Notes: a model not told the origin generated them from the letters alone. Positions 18,594 to 27,836 are shown, numbered from the stretch's first letter. The stretch is 64,000 bases of DNA from Clostridium fessum (GCF_003024715.1 NZ_PYLO01000002.1:558001-622000), one strand, 5' to 3'. Translations and numbers: made by a program.

Positions 18594-19541
18594 ATGAACA
18601 CACATACAACAAACCTGCCTGCAATCGAAAAGCACAATTTTCCCAACTCCCACATCATCTCCTGCCTGAACCTGAACCTCGCACAGATCGCCGCCTCCGG
18701 TCAATGTTTCCGTATGCTTCCGGTTCCGGAAAAACCGGGGATCTGGTCACTCATCAGCGGGACGCACTATCTGGAAATTTCCGAGACGCCGGACGGTTTC
18801 TTCTTCGACTGCCCGGACGAAGCGCTTCCTTTTTGGAAACAATACTTCGATCTCGGCACCGATTACGGCTCTTTCATCGCCTCCATCCGCGCAGACGATG
18901 CCTACCTCGCGGCGGCGGCAGACGCCGGTTCCGGCATCCGGATTCTCCGTCAGGATCTCTGGGAAATGATGATCACCTTCCTGATCTCCCAGCAGAAAAC
19001 CATCCCAAAGATCCGCGAAGCCGTCGAGACCCTGGCAAAAAAATACGGTGCGAAGAGAACCGCCGCCCTGTCCGACGGTTCCATCCGCACCTACTATTCT
19101 TTTCCCTCGCCCGAAGAACTGGCATCTGCCAGCCTGGACGACCTATTAGCCTTAAAACTCGGCTACCGCGCCAAATACATCCACCGCCTCATCCAGGATG
19201 TCCTCGCCGGAACCGTATCCTTAGAATCCCTCGCAGCCCTGCCGCCGGACGAAGCCATGACCGCACTTACCAGCCTCTATGGCATCGGTCCCAAGGTCGC
19301 CAACTGCGTCTGCCTCTTCGGACTCCACCACATCGACGCCTTCCCCGTCGATACCTGGATCGAACAGATCCTGACCAAAGAATACCTTCCCAAACATCCC
19401 ATCCGCTACCGCCGCCTTCCAAAAAGCCGCCTGTACACTACTATTATCCAGGATTTTTTTGGAAGCTATAAAGGATACGCAGGGGTAATGCAACAGTATA
19501 TCTTTTATTATGAGCGCAGCATCCGAAACGGAAAATTCTAA
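18594..19541 (+). CDS. ogg: 8-oxoguanine DNA glycosylase (OGG1 type)
   Basis: The 315-residue protein is a bifunctional helix-hairpin-helix DNA glycosylase/lyase that removes oxidised guanine. The N-terminal TBP-like domain contains ASGQCFRM, typical of OGG1. The HhH-GPD core is YGIGPKVANCVCLFGL, with catalytic Lys, then the catalytic Asp in DAFPVDTWIE. ATG at 18594 with AAAGAGG upstream. The 3' end overlaps the convergent DMT transporter gene by four bases. Confidence 0.92.
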   Translation: MNTHTTNLPAIEKHNFPNSHIISCLNLNLAQIAASGQCFRMLPVPEKPGIWSLISGTHYLEISETPDGFFFDCPDEALPFWKQYFDLGTDYGSFIASIRADDAYLAAAADAGSGIRILRQDLWEMMITFLISQQKTIPKIREAVETLAKKYGAKRTAALSDGSIRTYYSFPSPEELASASLDDLLALKLGYRAKYIHRLIQDVLAGTVSLESLAALPPDEAMTALTSLYGIGPKVANCVCLFGLHHIDAFPVDTWIEQILTKEYLPKHPIRYRRLPKSRLYTTIIQDFFGSYKGYAGVMQQYIFYYERSIRNGKF

Positions 19542-20395
19542 AGATTCAGCAGCGCCAATGCCACCAAAATAATCCCGCATCCCCCAATCTGTCTCCGGCT
19601 GATTGGATCCCCGAGCACCAGCACGCTCACAAAGCTGACCACCAGGATCGTGCCGACACTAAAGCTCGGATACACGATAAACGCCGGCAGTCTCGACACA
19701 CTCGCCAGCAGCAGCGAGGTTGAAAAATAGTTTGGAAATCCGACTGCCACACCACTCAAAAAGTCCATCTTTCCAATCTTGCGGCGGGTTCTCTGCTGCT
19801 CGAGAAATGCCAGAACCACAGTCAGAACCAGTGCGGTCAGGAACGTATAGAACAGAAACAGCGCATCAAACCGTCTCTCGCCGATCCTCTCCGTTACCTT
19901 GGACATCCCGTCTGCCATACCGCTGACGACAAATAAAACGAGCAGAAGTCCCGCCGAACCCATCCTCCGTCTGCGTCCGCAGCCGCGGTCCCCCTCGCTG
20001 TTGATGACCCAGATCGCCACAATAACCAGCACAATTCCCACCAGCTGGAACAGCGTCGGGATCTCACCTAAAAACAGGATACTCGCCGTGACCGGAATCA
20101 CGATACCAAGCTTCGCAAATGCCGACGACAGAACTGCCCCATTTTCACGGATGCATTTCTGCATCAGAACCAGATTTCCTGTAAACAAAAATCCATTCAC
20201 GATTCCCGTGAGAACCGCCGTCCGGCTGCCTGCCGCAAAGATATTTTTATCTGGAAGCAGAATAAATGCCACCACCAGGCAGGTCACATAATTTCCAACC
20301 AAAATCCCATATCGGTTATCGCTGAACGTCTCACTGATCCGCAGCGCCAGCGCCAGGGACGCGCTGAAAAGAATCGCAAAAATCAGATAAATCAT
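19538..20395 (-). CDS. EamA/DMT-superfamily transporter
   Basis: The 285-residue membrane protein has about ten hydrophobic helices in two similar halves, as in drug/metabolite transporters of the EamA group. A basic loop (RGCGRRRRMG) separates the halves. The C-terminal EamA half ends VLVLGDPISRRQIGGCGIILVALAL. Substrate unknown. It starts six bases after the radical SAM stop and is the last gene of the LysR-headed operon. Confidence 0.85.
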   Translation of the reverse strand: MIYLIFAILFSASLALALRISETFSDNRYGILVGNYVTCLVVAFILLPDKNIFAAGSRTAVLTGIVNGFLFTGNLVLMQKCIRENGAVLSSAFAKLGIVIPVTASILFLGEIPTLFQLVGIVLVIVAIWVINSEGDRGCGRRRRMGSAGLLLVLFVVSGMADGMSKVTERIGERRFDALFLFYTFLTALVLTVVLAFLEQQRTRRKIGKMDFLSGVAVGFPNYFSTSLLLASVSRLPAFIVYPSFSVGTILVVSFVSVLVLGDPISRRQIGGCGIILVALALLNL

Positions 20396-20401
20396 ACCTA
20401 C

Positions 20402-21280
20402 TTATAAGAGATCGCCAGTCTCCCGGAATTTCCGGTAATGATGCGTTCTCTTTGCCTCCTCCAGTTTTTTAAGCATGGCCGGGATATCCCCGTTTAAGGT
20501 TCCCGCCAGAATCACGTAGTTCGACGCATGGTTCGTCCGGAATACAGTGCCCGGAGAATCCACATTTTTCAGGAAAATTTCTATTTCATCCACAATTTCA
20601 TCCGGGGTTATCCGCTGGAACCGCCCTTCCACGACATCTGCATACATCGGCGTGCCCTCGTACAGGCGCAGCGTCAGGAAGGATGCGTACTCCGGGTTCA
20701 TCGCCGTGATGAGCTTCGCACAGGACAGGGCATGTTCTTCCACCTTGCTGCGTCCGCCAAGCCCCGAAATCAGCGTCACTGAGGTCGCGATGCCGCAGCG
20801 TTTCAGCTTCTGCCCTGCCTCAATGGTCTGTTCCGCCGTCACGCCTTTATTGATATATTTTAAAATCTCATTGTCGCCGGATTCCGCGCCCACATAGACG
20901 ATTCCGAGTCCCGCCTCGCGCAGGCGGATCAGCTCTTCTTCCGATTTCCGCAAAATATCCTGTGCCGTTCCGTAGGAAGCCACCCGCTTCACGCCCGGAT
21001 ACAGGCGGTGGATCGCATCCAGAATTACCAGAAGATCCTCTGTTTTCATAACCAGCGCATCGCCGTCCGCCAAAAATACCTTCTCGATATACGGCGCATA
21101 CGGATTGTGCGAAACCTCCGTCAAATCTGCCAGAATCTCCGCCAGGCTCCGGATCCGGAACTTCTTTTCTTTATACATATTGCAAAAGCCGCAGGTGTTG
21201 TGTGCACATCCGATCGTCACCTGAATGATCAGGCTGCGCGCCTCACTCGGCGGTCTGTATACAATTCCCTCGTAGTCCAT
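20402..21280 (-). CDS. Radical SAM protein (COG1032-like)
   Basis: The 292-residue protein has a cluster motif GCAHNTCGFCNMY, i.e. Cys-x4-Cys-x2-Cys, rather than the usual x3-x2 spacing; I believe this spacing is typical of its subfamily. Later come the SAM-binding segments FLADGDALVM and GVAS-type strand KRVASYGTAQ, then YVGAESGDNEILKYINKG and SVTLISGLGG. No B12-binding domain is present. The reaction is unknown. ATG at 21280 follows AAAAAGGAGGAATCAT; its start lies 38 bases inside the end of the phosphoesterase gene. Confidence 0.88.
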   Translation of the reverse strand: MDYEGIVYRPPSEARSLIIQVTIGCAHNTCGFCNMYKEKKFRIRSLAEILADLTEVSHNPYAPYIEKVFLADGDALVMKTEDLLVILDAIHRLYPGVKRVASYGTAQDILRKSEEELIRLREAGLGIVYVGAESGDNEILKYINKGVTAEQTIEAGQKLKRCGIATSVTLISGLGGRSKVEEHALSCAKLITAMNPEYASFLTLRLYEGTPMYADVVEGRFQRITPDEIVDEIEIFLKNVDSPGTVFRTNHASNYVILAGTLNGDIPAMLKKLEEAKRTHHYRKFRETGDLL

Positions 21281-22964
21281 ATGATTCCTCCTTTTTCTGT
21301 ATCTCCTCTGCCGGACTGCCCGCATCTGCTCCGACAGTTTCCTCTTTTTCTGCATTCTCCGGGTTTTCTATCGTCTCCCCCGGCAGCGGGAAATCCACAC
21401 CCGCTTTCAGCTCCAGCACCGTGTTGTCCGTCCGGGCATCGTGCAGGATCGCCTGCAGCCTTGCCAGCCAAAAATCATTGCCGCTATAACGGATCCAGTA
21501 CTGATATGCCTCGCTTTTTCTGATCTTTGCCACATCAATCTTCGTGCCCGAACAATAATCACGGTTCATATCGGCATAGAGCCTTGCCATCTCTTCTTTG
21601 ATATCCTTTGATGCCGACTGCAGAGCCTTAAACGCCTGTTTCGAAATCACATCTACCAGAAACTGATCCGCATAAGCATCAAAATTGAGAAGATTCTCGT
21701 CTTCTTCCCCGTAGCGCTGCGCCCAGCCTGCTATGTCTACCTTTTTTGTATGGTAGGACAGACTGCCATCCGTCTGCCAGTTTAGGATACTGTACTGGCA
21801 CGGCGCCATCGGAAGCGGAGAAGTCACTATCTCCCGGATTCCATATCCGCCCGGTGTATTCAGATTTGACGTATGCTTCTTGATTCTCTGCAAATGCAGA
21901 TGCCCGCTCAAATACACCGGAACTCCATATGCTTCCAGAAGCGCGGTCACTTCTTTCGTATTTTCAATCGTGCATTCCTCCGGATAGAGTGTACTCTCAT
22001 CCAGCAGATTGTGGTGTGAAACCGGAATGACCGTCACACCCTGTTTTTTCGCCTCCTCCAGCTGTGTTTTCATCCACGCAACCGTCTCTTCGCTTAGCTT
22101 TCCGCCCGTCTCATGGACCGGTTCACACATACAGCTGTCCAGCATCATCAGCCAATATTTTTCATCCAGGCGGTAAACATAACTCAGCGAATCCGAAGCC
22201 CGGGACACCGCCTGATCATAGCCAAACTTATGGTAAATCTGGTAAAACTCTTCCGAACTTGTTCCCTCTGCCGGGGATACCTGATCATCAAAATACGTTG
22301 CCGCCCACGGGTGGTTAATATCATGGTTGCCCGGAATCACCAGCACCGGAATTCCCGCTGCCTGCACCCGCTCTAGCTTCTCTGCAAGCGCTTCATGGTT
22401 TGCTTTCTCACCATTCTGGGAGAGATCTCCGCTCAAAACCAGTGCCGATGGATGCGCCGTCCGCACCTCCTCCAGAAATGCCTCCGTAATCTCATCCAGA
22501 TACGGCACGATCGTCCCATCATTTCCCATCGTATAGGTATCAAACGCCGACTGGAAATCTGTCATCTGCGGGGACTGATAGTGAAGATCCGTCGCCAGCC
22601 AGATGGTCGGCGGCATATAAACTGTCTCTTCCTGTGCCTTCTGGGGCTCTTTTTTTCTTTTATACAGCTGTTTCCGGGAAGTCCGGCGCTTTAAAGCCGT
22701 TTCTCCATCCGAAGCGTTCTCATCTGCATCATCCTGTATCACTTCCCCGGCGGATGATTCATCCTCCTCCAGATTCCCGGCGGCTCTATTTTTTTCATTC
22801 TCCGCCACATCGCCGCCATCTGTCTCAGCTTCCGAAGCTTCCGTCCCGGATGCATGCTTTTTCCCTGCATCCGGCACCAGCCATACAACCAGAAAAAGTG
22901 CGAGGACCAGCAGCAGAAGCTGTGCCCCCCGCACCAGAATCGACATCTGTCTTAACTGTTTCAT
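21243..22964 (-). CDS. Membrane-anchored metallophosphoesterase (paralogue 1)
   Basis: The 573-residue protein has one N-terminal hydrophobic anchor (LLLLVLALFLVVWLV), an acidic low-complexity linker, then a calcineurin-like phosphoesterase domain. All metal motifs are seen: DLHY, LSGDLSQNG, IPGNHDIN, VSHHNLL, SGHLHLQ. The domain would sit outside the membrane. A lipoprotein paralogue is at 25375-26865 with the same motif order. The substrate could be a cell-wall, nucleotide or teichoic-acid phosphoester. The start overlaps the PPOX stop by four bases. Confidence 0.88.
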   Translation of the reverse strand: MKQLRQMSILVRGAQLLLLVLALFLVVWLVPDAGKKHASGTEASEAETDGGDVAENEKNRAAGNLEEDESSAGEVIQDDADENASDGETALKRRTSRKQLYKRKKEPQKAQEETVYMPPTIWLATDLHYQSPQMTDFQSAFDTYTMGNDGTIVPYLDEITEAFLEEVRTAHPSALVLSGDLSQNGEKANHEALAEKLERVQAAGIPVLVIPGNHDINHPWAATYFDDQVSPAEGTSSEEFYQIYHKFGYDQAVSRASDSLSYVYRLDEKYWLMMLDSCMCEPVHETGGKLSEETVAWMKTQLEEAKKQGVTVIPVSHHNLLDESTLYPEECTIENTKEVTALLEAYGVPVYLSGHLHLQRIKKHTSNLNTPGGYGIREIVTSPLPMAPCQYSILNWQTDGSLSYHTKKVDIAGWAQRYGEEDENLLNFDAYADQFLVDVISKQAFKALQSASKDIKEEMARLYADMNRDYCSGTKIDVAKIRKSEAYQYWIRYSGNDFWLARLQAILHDARTDNTVLELKAGVDFPLPGETIENPENAEKEETVGADAGSPAEEIQKKEESYGLRGNCIQTAE

Positions 22965-23458
22965 GGCTGCTCCGGTTTCGGCGCATTGCTCTTACCTGTC
23001 AGAGTTTCCACACGCAGGCAGAGGACGGTGGTTCTCGCCGCTACCTCCGGAGCAAACTCATACGGTCCGCCCTCCGGGTCATACTGCTGCATGATCCTTG
23101 TCAGTGCCTCTCCTTTCTCCCCAGGAGCAGCCACACGGGATAACCGTCCAGTCCCGCAGACACTCTCATAAATCATCGTGCTTCTGCATGCCGGTTCCAG
23201 AATCTTTATCTCTTTTTCATTCTGCACACAGAATGCCACCCGGTTGTCGCGCTCCATATGCTCAATCTTCGTTCCCACCGGAGCGCCGTGGAAATACAGC
23301 ACCGGCATCTCCTGGTCTTCGTTCCACACAAAACCATAATTTAACGGGATCACATACGGGTATTCATCCCCGGAAAAGGCGAGACTACACACCCGGCAGT
23401 GTTCCAAAATGGCTTTCTGCCCGTCTTTCGACTCAATCGCACGTTCTCCTCTTCGCAT
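22961..23458 (-). CDS. Pyridoxamine 5'-phosphate oxidase-family flavoprotein
   Basis: The 165-residue protein resembles the NimA/PPOX-like split-barrel flavin-binding family. Motifs: CRVCSLAFSGDEYPYVIPLNYGF-like start, YFHGAPVGTKIEHMERDNRVAF (flavin phosphate region) and a C-terminal TTVLCLRVETLTGK. Members reduce nitroimidazoles or other small molecules; the substrate here is unknown. The stop/start overlap with LysR upstream is one base (TAATG), and it overlaps the phosphoesterase start by four, so translation is coupled. Confidence 0.85.
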   Translation of the reverse strand: MRRGERAIESKDGQKAILEHCRVCSLAFSGDEYPYVIPLNYGFVWNEDQEMPVLYFHGAPVGTKIEHMERDNRVAFCVQNEKEIKILEPACRSTMIYESVCGTGRLSRVAAPGEKGEALTRIMQQYDPEGGPYEFAPEVAARTTVLCLRVETLTGKSNAPKPEQP

Positions 23459-24474
23459 TATTTATCCCCCTTCTTATCCGAACCTTTCCTCTCCTGATTC
23501 TCTTTCTCCCGTTGCTCCCGTACCTTCTGGAACGCCTCGTCGCCGACTGCCACGCGGATAAACTCCTCCATCGCCTTCGTGAGGTATTTATTTCTCTTCT
23601 TGTACAAATAAACGTAACGGACCGCCAGCTCTTCATTCATCTTGTAAAAGCACAGCGGCACTTCATATGGAAGATTGACGATCAGGCCATCCGGGATGAA
23701 GGTCGCGCCCACGCCCCGTCCTGCCATGTTGAACGCAGAGACAACCTGGTCCGGTTTCATGATAATATTCGGCGAATAATTCTGGCGGCTGCACATCTTC
23801 ATGCTGCGCTTGTAAATACTGTTTTCCTCTTTGACGAAGATAAACGGAGTACTCTTTAAGAGCGGCAGCGGCAGTACCGGGAACTCCGCCTGACTGTGGC
23901 GTCCTGCCCGGATATCTTCCGCGGTAAGCTGATACTGGGTCAGCTCCTCATTGATCGGAAAACTCTTCGGAACAGCCAGAATAATTCTCTCCGTGCTATA
24001 ATAATACTTTTCATAATTTTTGTCATCCAGTTCCGAGTTATCGATCAGAAGATCCAGTTCCTCGGCAACCAGCTTATCGGTCAGCTGTGTGGTCGTGCCC
24101 TCCTGCAGATCAATCTTGATCTGCGGATACCGATGGGAAAACTCGCTCAACACGCCCGGAAGTACAAACGAGGTAAAAAAGATCGTTCCGCCAACCGACA
24201 GCTTGCCCGCCAGAAGCCCATTTAAGTTATTCAGTTGATTGAGCGTGTTCTGTTCCAGCGCAAACAGCTTTTCGATCGCGTCGATATAAACTTCACCGCC
24301 CGGCGTCAGTCCGATCGGAGAGGTGCTCCGGTCAAAAATCGGAGTTCCTATCTTTTTCTCCACCTTCTTGATCGCCGTGCTTAACGCCGGCTGCGTAATA
24401 TACAGTTTCTGCGCCGCCTTCGAAAAACTCTTTTCCTCGTAGACCGCGTATACATACTCTTTTCCGTCGAACAT
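23458..24474 (-). CDS. LysR-family transcriptional regulator
   Basis: The 338-residue regulator has an N-terminal winged HTH (YAVYEEKSFSKAAQKLYITQ, then PALSTAIKKVEKKIGTPIFD) and a LysR substrate-binding domain. The end is a charged tail (KENQERKGSDKKGDK). ATG at 24474 follows AGGAGGAAAC. It heads the operon LysR-PPOX-phosphoesterase-radical SAM-DMT, so it probably controls that operon itself. Effector unknown. Confidence 0.92.
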   Translation of the reverse strand: MFDGKEYVYAVYEEKSFSKAAQKLYITQPALSTAIKKVEKKIGTPIFDRSTSPIGLTPGGEVYIDAIEKLFALEQNTLNQLNNLNGLLAGKLSVGGTIFFTSFVLPGVLSEFSHRYPQIKIDLQEGTTTQLTDKLVAEELDLLIDNSELDDKNYEKYYYSTERIILAVPKSFPINEELTQYQLTAEDIRAGRHSQAEFPVLPLPLLKSTPFIFVKEENSIYKRSMKMCSRQNYSPNIIMKPDQVVSAFNMAGRGVGATFIPDGLIVNLPYEVPLCFYKMNEELAVRYVYLYKKRNKYLTKAMEEFIRVAVGDEAFQKVREQREKENQERKGSDKKGDK

Positions 24475-24852
24475 GTTTCCTCCTATGTACCCTGCTTTTT
24501 CTCATCGCTGCATCCTGCGGGATATTTCATCCCGAAACTTCCCGCCCGTGAACATTCTCATTCTGTTCCATTCTTTCCCCTTTATCTACAGGGTTTCCGG
24601 CACTTTTGTCCACTTGTGATTCTATAACAAAAAATTTATAATAATTATCTTCTTATTTATATTTGATTATATACGATGAATGATATATAATCAAGTTAAA
24701 GATAAGGAACAAGAGAAAATAATTCATCTTCTTATCTTTCTGGCATAGCCAACCACCCCGATTTTCCCCAAAATCGGTTCCCATATATTGATTATTCCTC
24801 ATGAGCACGCACTGCAGAACCCTCGTTCCCCAACCAACCCGCAGTTGCGTGC
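24475..24852. other. Intergenic region upstream of the LysR gene
   Basis: 378 bases hold no gene I can support. The centre (about 24625-24730) is strongly AT-rich and probably contains the LysR operon promoter and operator. At the right, GCACGCACTGC and GCAGTTGCGTGC form an imperfect hairpin around 24805-24852 that may mark the 3' end of the NUDIX transcript. GATTTT-CCCC-AAAATC at about 24759-24774 is a short second hairpin. Confidence 0.45.
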
Positions 24853-25350
24853 TTATTTGTATGTAATTTTTACCCCGTCCAGCTCAGTTTCTATCAGCTC
24901 GTCCCCATCATATGACAATTTCAATGAAAAAAACGTATCCCTTTCAATCAGAAGCTTCAAAAAGATCCGATCGCCGTCCCAGAGCCGCAGAGCCGATACA
25001 TCCTTTTTCGCCACCCAGGCAAGCTCGCCCTCGTCACATTCGCGAAGCGTTCCCTCAAATCCATCCGCCGTGTACAGGCACATATATTCCGTCGGCCAGC
25101 CTTTCGCGATAAACGTCACGATTCCGCGGAAGCGCCAGGAAGTCAGAGTCAGCCCTGTCTCCTCCTTCACTTCGCGCAGCAGGCAGTTCTCCGGGCTTTC
25201 ATTCTCCTCAAAATGTCCGCCGACGCCAATCCATTTTCCTTCATTCACATCCTGTTTCTTCTTAATGCGGTGCAGCATCAGATATGAATCGTCTTTTTCA
25301 ATGTAGCAGAGCGTTGTCAGCGGCGAACGCTGTTTTTTTGTCTCTCCCAT
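24853..25350 (-). CDS. NUDIX hydrolase (MutT-like)
   Basis: The 165-residue protein has the NUDIX box in GGHFEENESPENCLLREV followed by KEETGL, matching Gx5Ex7REUxEExGU. The opening TTLCYIEKDDSYLMLHRIKK is typical of 8-oxo-dGTP diphosphatase-like members. Substrate not proven. I take ATG at 25350, with GGAGGT ten bases upstream; an ATG six codons earlier lacks a ribosome binding site. It follows the lipoprotein phosphoesterase gene by 24 bases. Confidence 0.9.
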   Translation of the reverse strand: MGETKKQRSPLTTLCYIEKDDSYLMLHRIKKKQDVNEGKWIGVGGHFEENESPENCLLREVKEETGLTLTSWRFRGIVTFIAKGWPTEYMCLYTADGFEGTLRECDEGELAWVAKKDVSALRLWDGDRIFLKLLIERDTFFSLKLSYDGDELIETELDGVKITYK

Positions 25351-25374
25351 GCCTCCTGGTACCTCCATTTTTAT

Positions 25375-26865
25375 TTAATGTACGCTCGGAATCTTCAGAT
25401 GCCCGTAGTCCTTCGCCTCGTCCTCCAGGATATTCTGCAAAAAATCGCTCAGTTCGCTGACATAGCCGATCTTGTTCCAATCTTCCAGCACTGGATTTTC
25501 CTTTGCGGCTTCCTCGATCTGATACATCCGTCCTTCATAATAATTCACGCACAGATCCGCGTAGTACGAAGCCATTTCCTGTTTCTTCTCGTCCGTAAAA
25601 AATGCATGGCGATCCTCGATATGGCGATTCAGATCCCGAATTGCATCGCGGATTGCCGCCCGACGCAGGATCGACTCCGAATAAGCCGTAAAATCTGCCA
25701 GATCTCGGTTGTGGTACGAGTGGCGTATCGCCCAGCCGTCCACATCGACAGGTTTCGCATTATACTGGTAGGTCCCGTCGTTCCAGATGCGGACAATCCC
25801 GTAATGGCACGGAGCCATCACCATGGAACCCGTCACAACCTCATAGATGCCCGTGTCCTCGTCTTCCTTATAATGCTGGATATGCAGATGTCCGCTCAAG
25901 TGCAGGCGCACGCCATGATCCGACAGCATCCGCACCAGTTCCTCGTTGTGCTCGATCGTACAGTTGTCATAAAAGGTCCGGCTCACTCCGCTCTCATCCA
26001 GCAGGTTATGATGGCTGACGGATATCACGCGGGCGCCTTCCCGCTCCGCCTCTTCCAGAATCGGCTCCATCCACTCATACGTTTCCCGGCGGATCATGCC
26101 GCCGACCTCATTTTTCGGTTCATACTGACAGGAATCCAGCATCAGCACCCAGTTTGCACTGTCTATCTTATAAAGATAACTCAGCGATGCCGGATCCCGG
26201 CTGTCCGCCGCTACATAGCCAAAATCAGCATAGATATCCCGGAACTCGTCCGCTGTGATGGACTCCACCTTTTCCGCTCCATCCGCCGTATAGCGGCGGG
26301 CATCCGGGTTATTGATATCGTGGTTTCCCGGTATAACCGCGACCTCAATTCCCGCCTCGCTGAGTCCTTCCAGAAGTTCTGCCAGTTCCTCATGGCTCGC
26401 TTTCTCTCCGTCCAGCGTCAGATCTCCGCTCAGAATCAGGAGGTCTGGATCTTCCTTCTTCATATCATCGAGAAAGGCGTCCATGACCTCCCAGCCGTAC
26501 TCCAGCACGCGCCCGTCTCCGCCCCTCGCCATTCCGACAAAGGAATCACAGCGGTTTCCTGCCAGTTTCTCGGCAAAATAGTGCATATCCGTTGCCACCA
26601 CGATCTTCTTTTCCACGAAATGGTCCTCGGTTTCCTCTTCCCCGCTTTCTTCGTCTTCGGCAGCCTCATGGCTCTCCTGTGTCTCCTCTGTCTCAGCTGT
26701 CTCAGTCTCCGACTCCTGTGTGGCACCCGGACTTTCCGTTTCCGCCTTGCTGGAAACCTCCGTCGCGTCTGCCTCCTTCGATAGAAACGAACAGCCGCCA
26801 AGCAGCGCTGCCAGAAGGACTGTTGCCATCACTATACATCCTTTGTTTCTTCTACTTTTTCTCAC
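25375..26865 (-). CDS. Metallophosphoesterase lipoprotein (paralogue 2)
   Basis: The 496-residue protein starts with a basic lipoprotein signal (RKSRRNKG, hydrophobic core, lipobox LLGGC), so it is lipid-anchored outside the membrane. A Ser/Thr/Glu-rich linker follows, then a calcineurin-like domain with DMHY, LSGDLTLDG, IPGNHDIN, VSHHNLL and SGHLHIQ. It shares order and spacing with the protein at 21243-22964, including the long C-terminal helical region. The start is a GTG at 26865; a later ATG would lose the basic signal region. Substrate unknown. Confidence 0.88.
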   Translation of the reverse strand: MRKSRRNKGCIVMATVLLAALLGGCSFLSKEADATEVSSKAETESPGATQESETETAETEETQESHEAAEDEESGEEETEDHFVEKKIVVATDMHYFAEKLAGNRCDSFVGMARGGDGRVLEYGWEVMDAFLDDMKKEDPDLLILSGDLTLDGEKASHEELAELLEGLSEAGIEVAVIPGNHDINNPDARRYTADGAEKVESITADEFRDIYADFGYVAADSRDPASLSYLYKIDSANWVLMLDSCQYEPKNEVGGMIRRETYEWMEPILEEAEREGARVISVSHHNLLDESGVSRTFYDNCTIEHNEELVRMLSDHGVRLHLSGHLHIQHYKEDEDTGIYEVVTGSMVMAPCHYGIVRIWNDGTYQYNAKPVDVDGWAIRHSYHNRDLADFTAYSESILRRAAIRDAIRDLNRHIEDRHAFFTDEKKQEMASYYADLCVNYYEGRMYQIEEAAKENPVLEDWNKIGYVSELSDFLQNILEDEAKDYGHLKIPSVH

Positions 26866-26907
26866 TGTACCTATCCGCTCCTGTTTTCTCTCTATCTTTC
26901 AATTTCT

Positions 26908-27040
26908 GTAACTGTTCAGTACCTTCACAGTCACGCGCAAAAATCCATTAAAAATTGCCTACGGCAATGGGATTTTTGCCTGCTGGCCCATGTTTTCGTA
27001 CGGTCAGCACAGTAAATGTGCAGACCTACTGAACAGTTAC
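26908..27040 (+). repeat. HP133 element (subtype 2), full copy
   Basis: 133 bp with terminal repeats GTAACTGTTCAGTA and TACTGAACAGTTAC. Hairpin 1 has arms GCAAAAATCC and GGATTTTTGC-like; the linker CTGCTGGCCCATGTTTTCGT aligns with subtype 1; hairpin 2 is GGTCAGCAC/GTGCAGACC. Length and layout match subtype 1, but the helices differ in sequence. It lies between the phosphoesterase and GIY-YIG genes. Confidence 0.85.
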
Positions 27041-27121
27041 CAATTTCTACTGCTGTTTCTTGCCTTTACCGCTATTGTTTGTACCAATTCTTCGTACATA
27101 ATCTGCCCCGGCGCGATATAT

Positions 27122-27394
27122 CTACGTCTCGTCATCCACCGGAAGCTCCGTCCGTCCCAGCGCTGCCATCTCCTCTTTTTCCTTTTTGGTCAGTTTCTTG
27201 ATCGCTGCCTCCCGGCGCATCGCCTCGCTGCGCGTCGCATATTCTTCATAGTATGCCAGCACTACCGGACGGCGGGCTTTCGTGTATTTTGCACCTTTCC
27301 CGGCATTGTGTGCCGCCACCCGCGCTGCCAGATGGTTCGTCCACCCGCAGTACAAGGTTCCGTCCGCGCAGCGCAAAAGATATGTATAATTCAT
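27122..27394 (-). CDS. GIY-YIG nuclease-superfamily protein
   Basis: The 90-residue protein is the small UPF0213/YhbQ-like type. The GIY-YIG motif is YTYLLRCADGTLYCGWT, the catalytic Arg is in HLAARVAAHNAGKGAKYT, and the Glu is in SEAMRREAAIKKL. Thought to act on DNA in repair or recombination, but no role is known for this subgroup. ATG at 27394. It appears monocistronic. Confidence 0.9.
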   Translation of the reverse strand: MNYTYLLRCADGTLYCGWTNHLAARVAAHNAGKGAKYTKARRPVVLAYYEEYATRSEAMRREAAIKKLTKKEKEEMAALGRTELPVDDET

Positions 27395-27447
27395 GCCTCA
27401 TCCTGCCTTTATGGTTCGCACTCCCGACAAAAATTTCTCAGTACACA

Positions 27448-27567
27448 GGAAAACGCATCCGGATGCCCTATGTAAACGGCGCCGCGCCTTGCAATGCACG
27501 GGCACCGCCCGGTTCGGGAAACTCCTTCCCCGGATCTATCATCAAGCACCGGCCGGATGCGTTTTCC
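27448..27567. repeat. 120-bp region closed by a 15-bp perfect inverted repeat
   Basis: GGAAAACGCATCCGG (27448-27462) is perfectly complementary to CCGGATGCGTTTTCC (27553-27567). The GC-rich interior has further short palindromes (GGCGCCGCGCC, CCGCCCGG). No open reading frame of note is present. Confidence 0.6.
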
Positions 27568-27577
27568 TAGCTTACAA

Positions 27578-27648
27578 GGCGAAAATCCTTTGTCAAAGTC
27601 AAATCTGCATGGATTTTTGCTTGTAACTGTGAAGATATTGAACCGTTA
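27578..27648 (-). repeat. Half HP133 element (subtype 2)
   Basis: GCGAAAATCC and GGATTTTTGC form hairpin 1, followed by TGTAACTGTGAAGATATTGA and ACCGTTAC, matching the complement of the left half of 26908-27040. The other half is missing. Confidence 0.65.
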
Positions 27649-27703
27649 CAATAATAGTATATAAAGTTTTCCCCCAAATGCAACCATTCCGGCTGGATTT
27701 TTT

Positions 27704-27836
27704 GTTACTGTACACGCATACGTGTCCAGTAACGGAATTTGCCGTGGCTTCGAATTTCAATACGGCAAATTCCTGCTGCCACCACGTTTTCTTACGGCAC
27801 TTTCGGTCCCAAAAGTGCCCACCCGTGAACAGAAAC
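27704..27836 (+). repeat. HP133 element (subtype 1), full copy
   Basis: 133 bp closely matching 18298-18430 in the opposite orientation. Loop bases differ (TTCGAATTTCAATA) while both hairpins are kept, and the right terminal repeat has one mismatch (GTGAACAGAAAC). It lies 25 bases downstream of the sipL-like stop. Confidence 0.9.

Noticed and set aside
25378-26784. 468-codon open frame on the plus strand
   Set aside because: It lies entirely antisense to the lipoprotein phosphoesterase, has no recognisable domain, and reflects codon bias of the real gene.
27704-27836. Insertion sequence ends
   Set aside because: The HP133 elements have inverted ends but no transposase gene, and I could not identify target-site duplications by eye, so they are listed as repeats.
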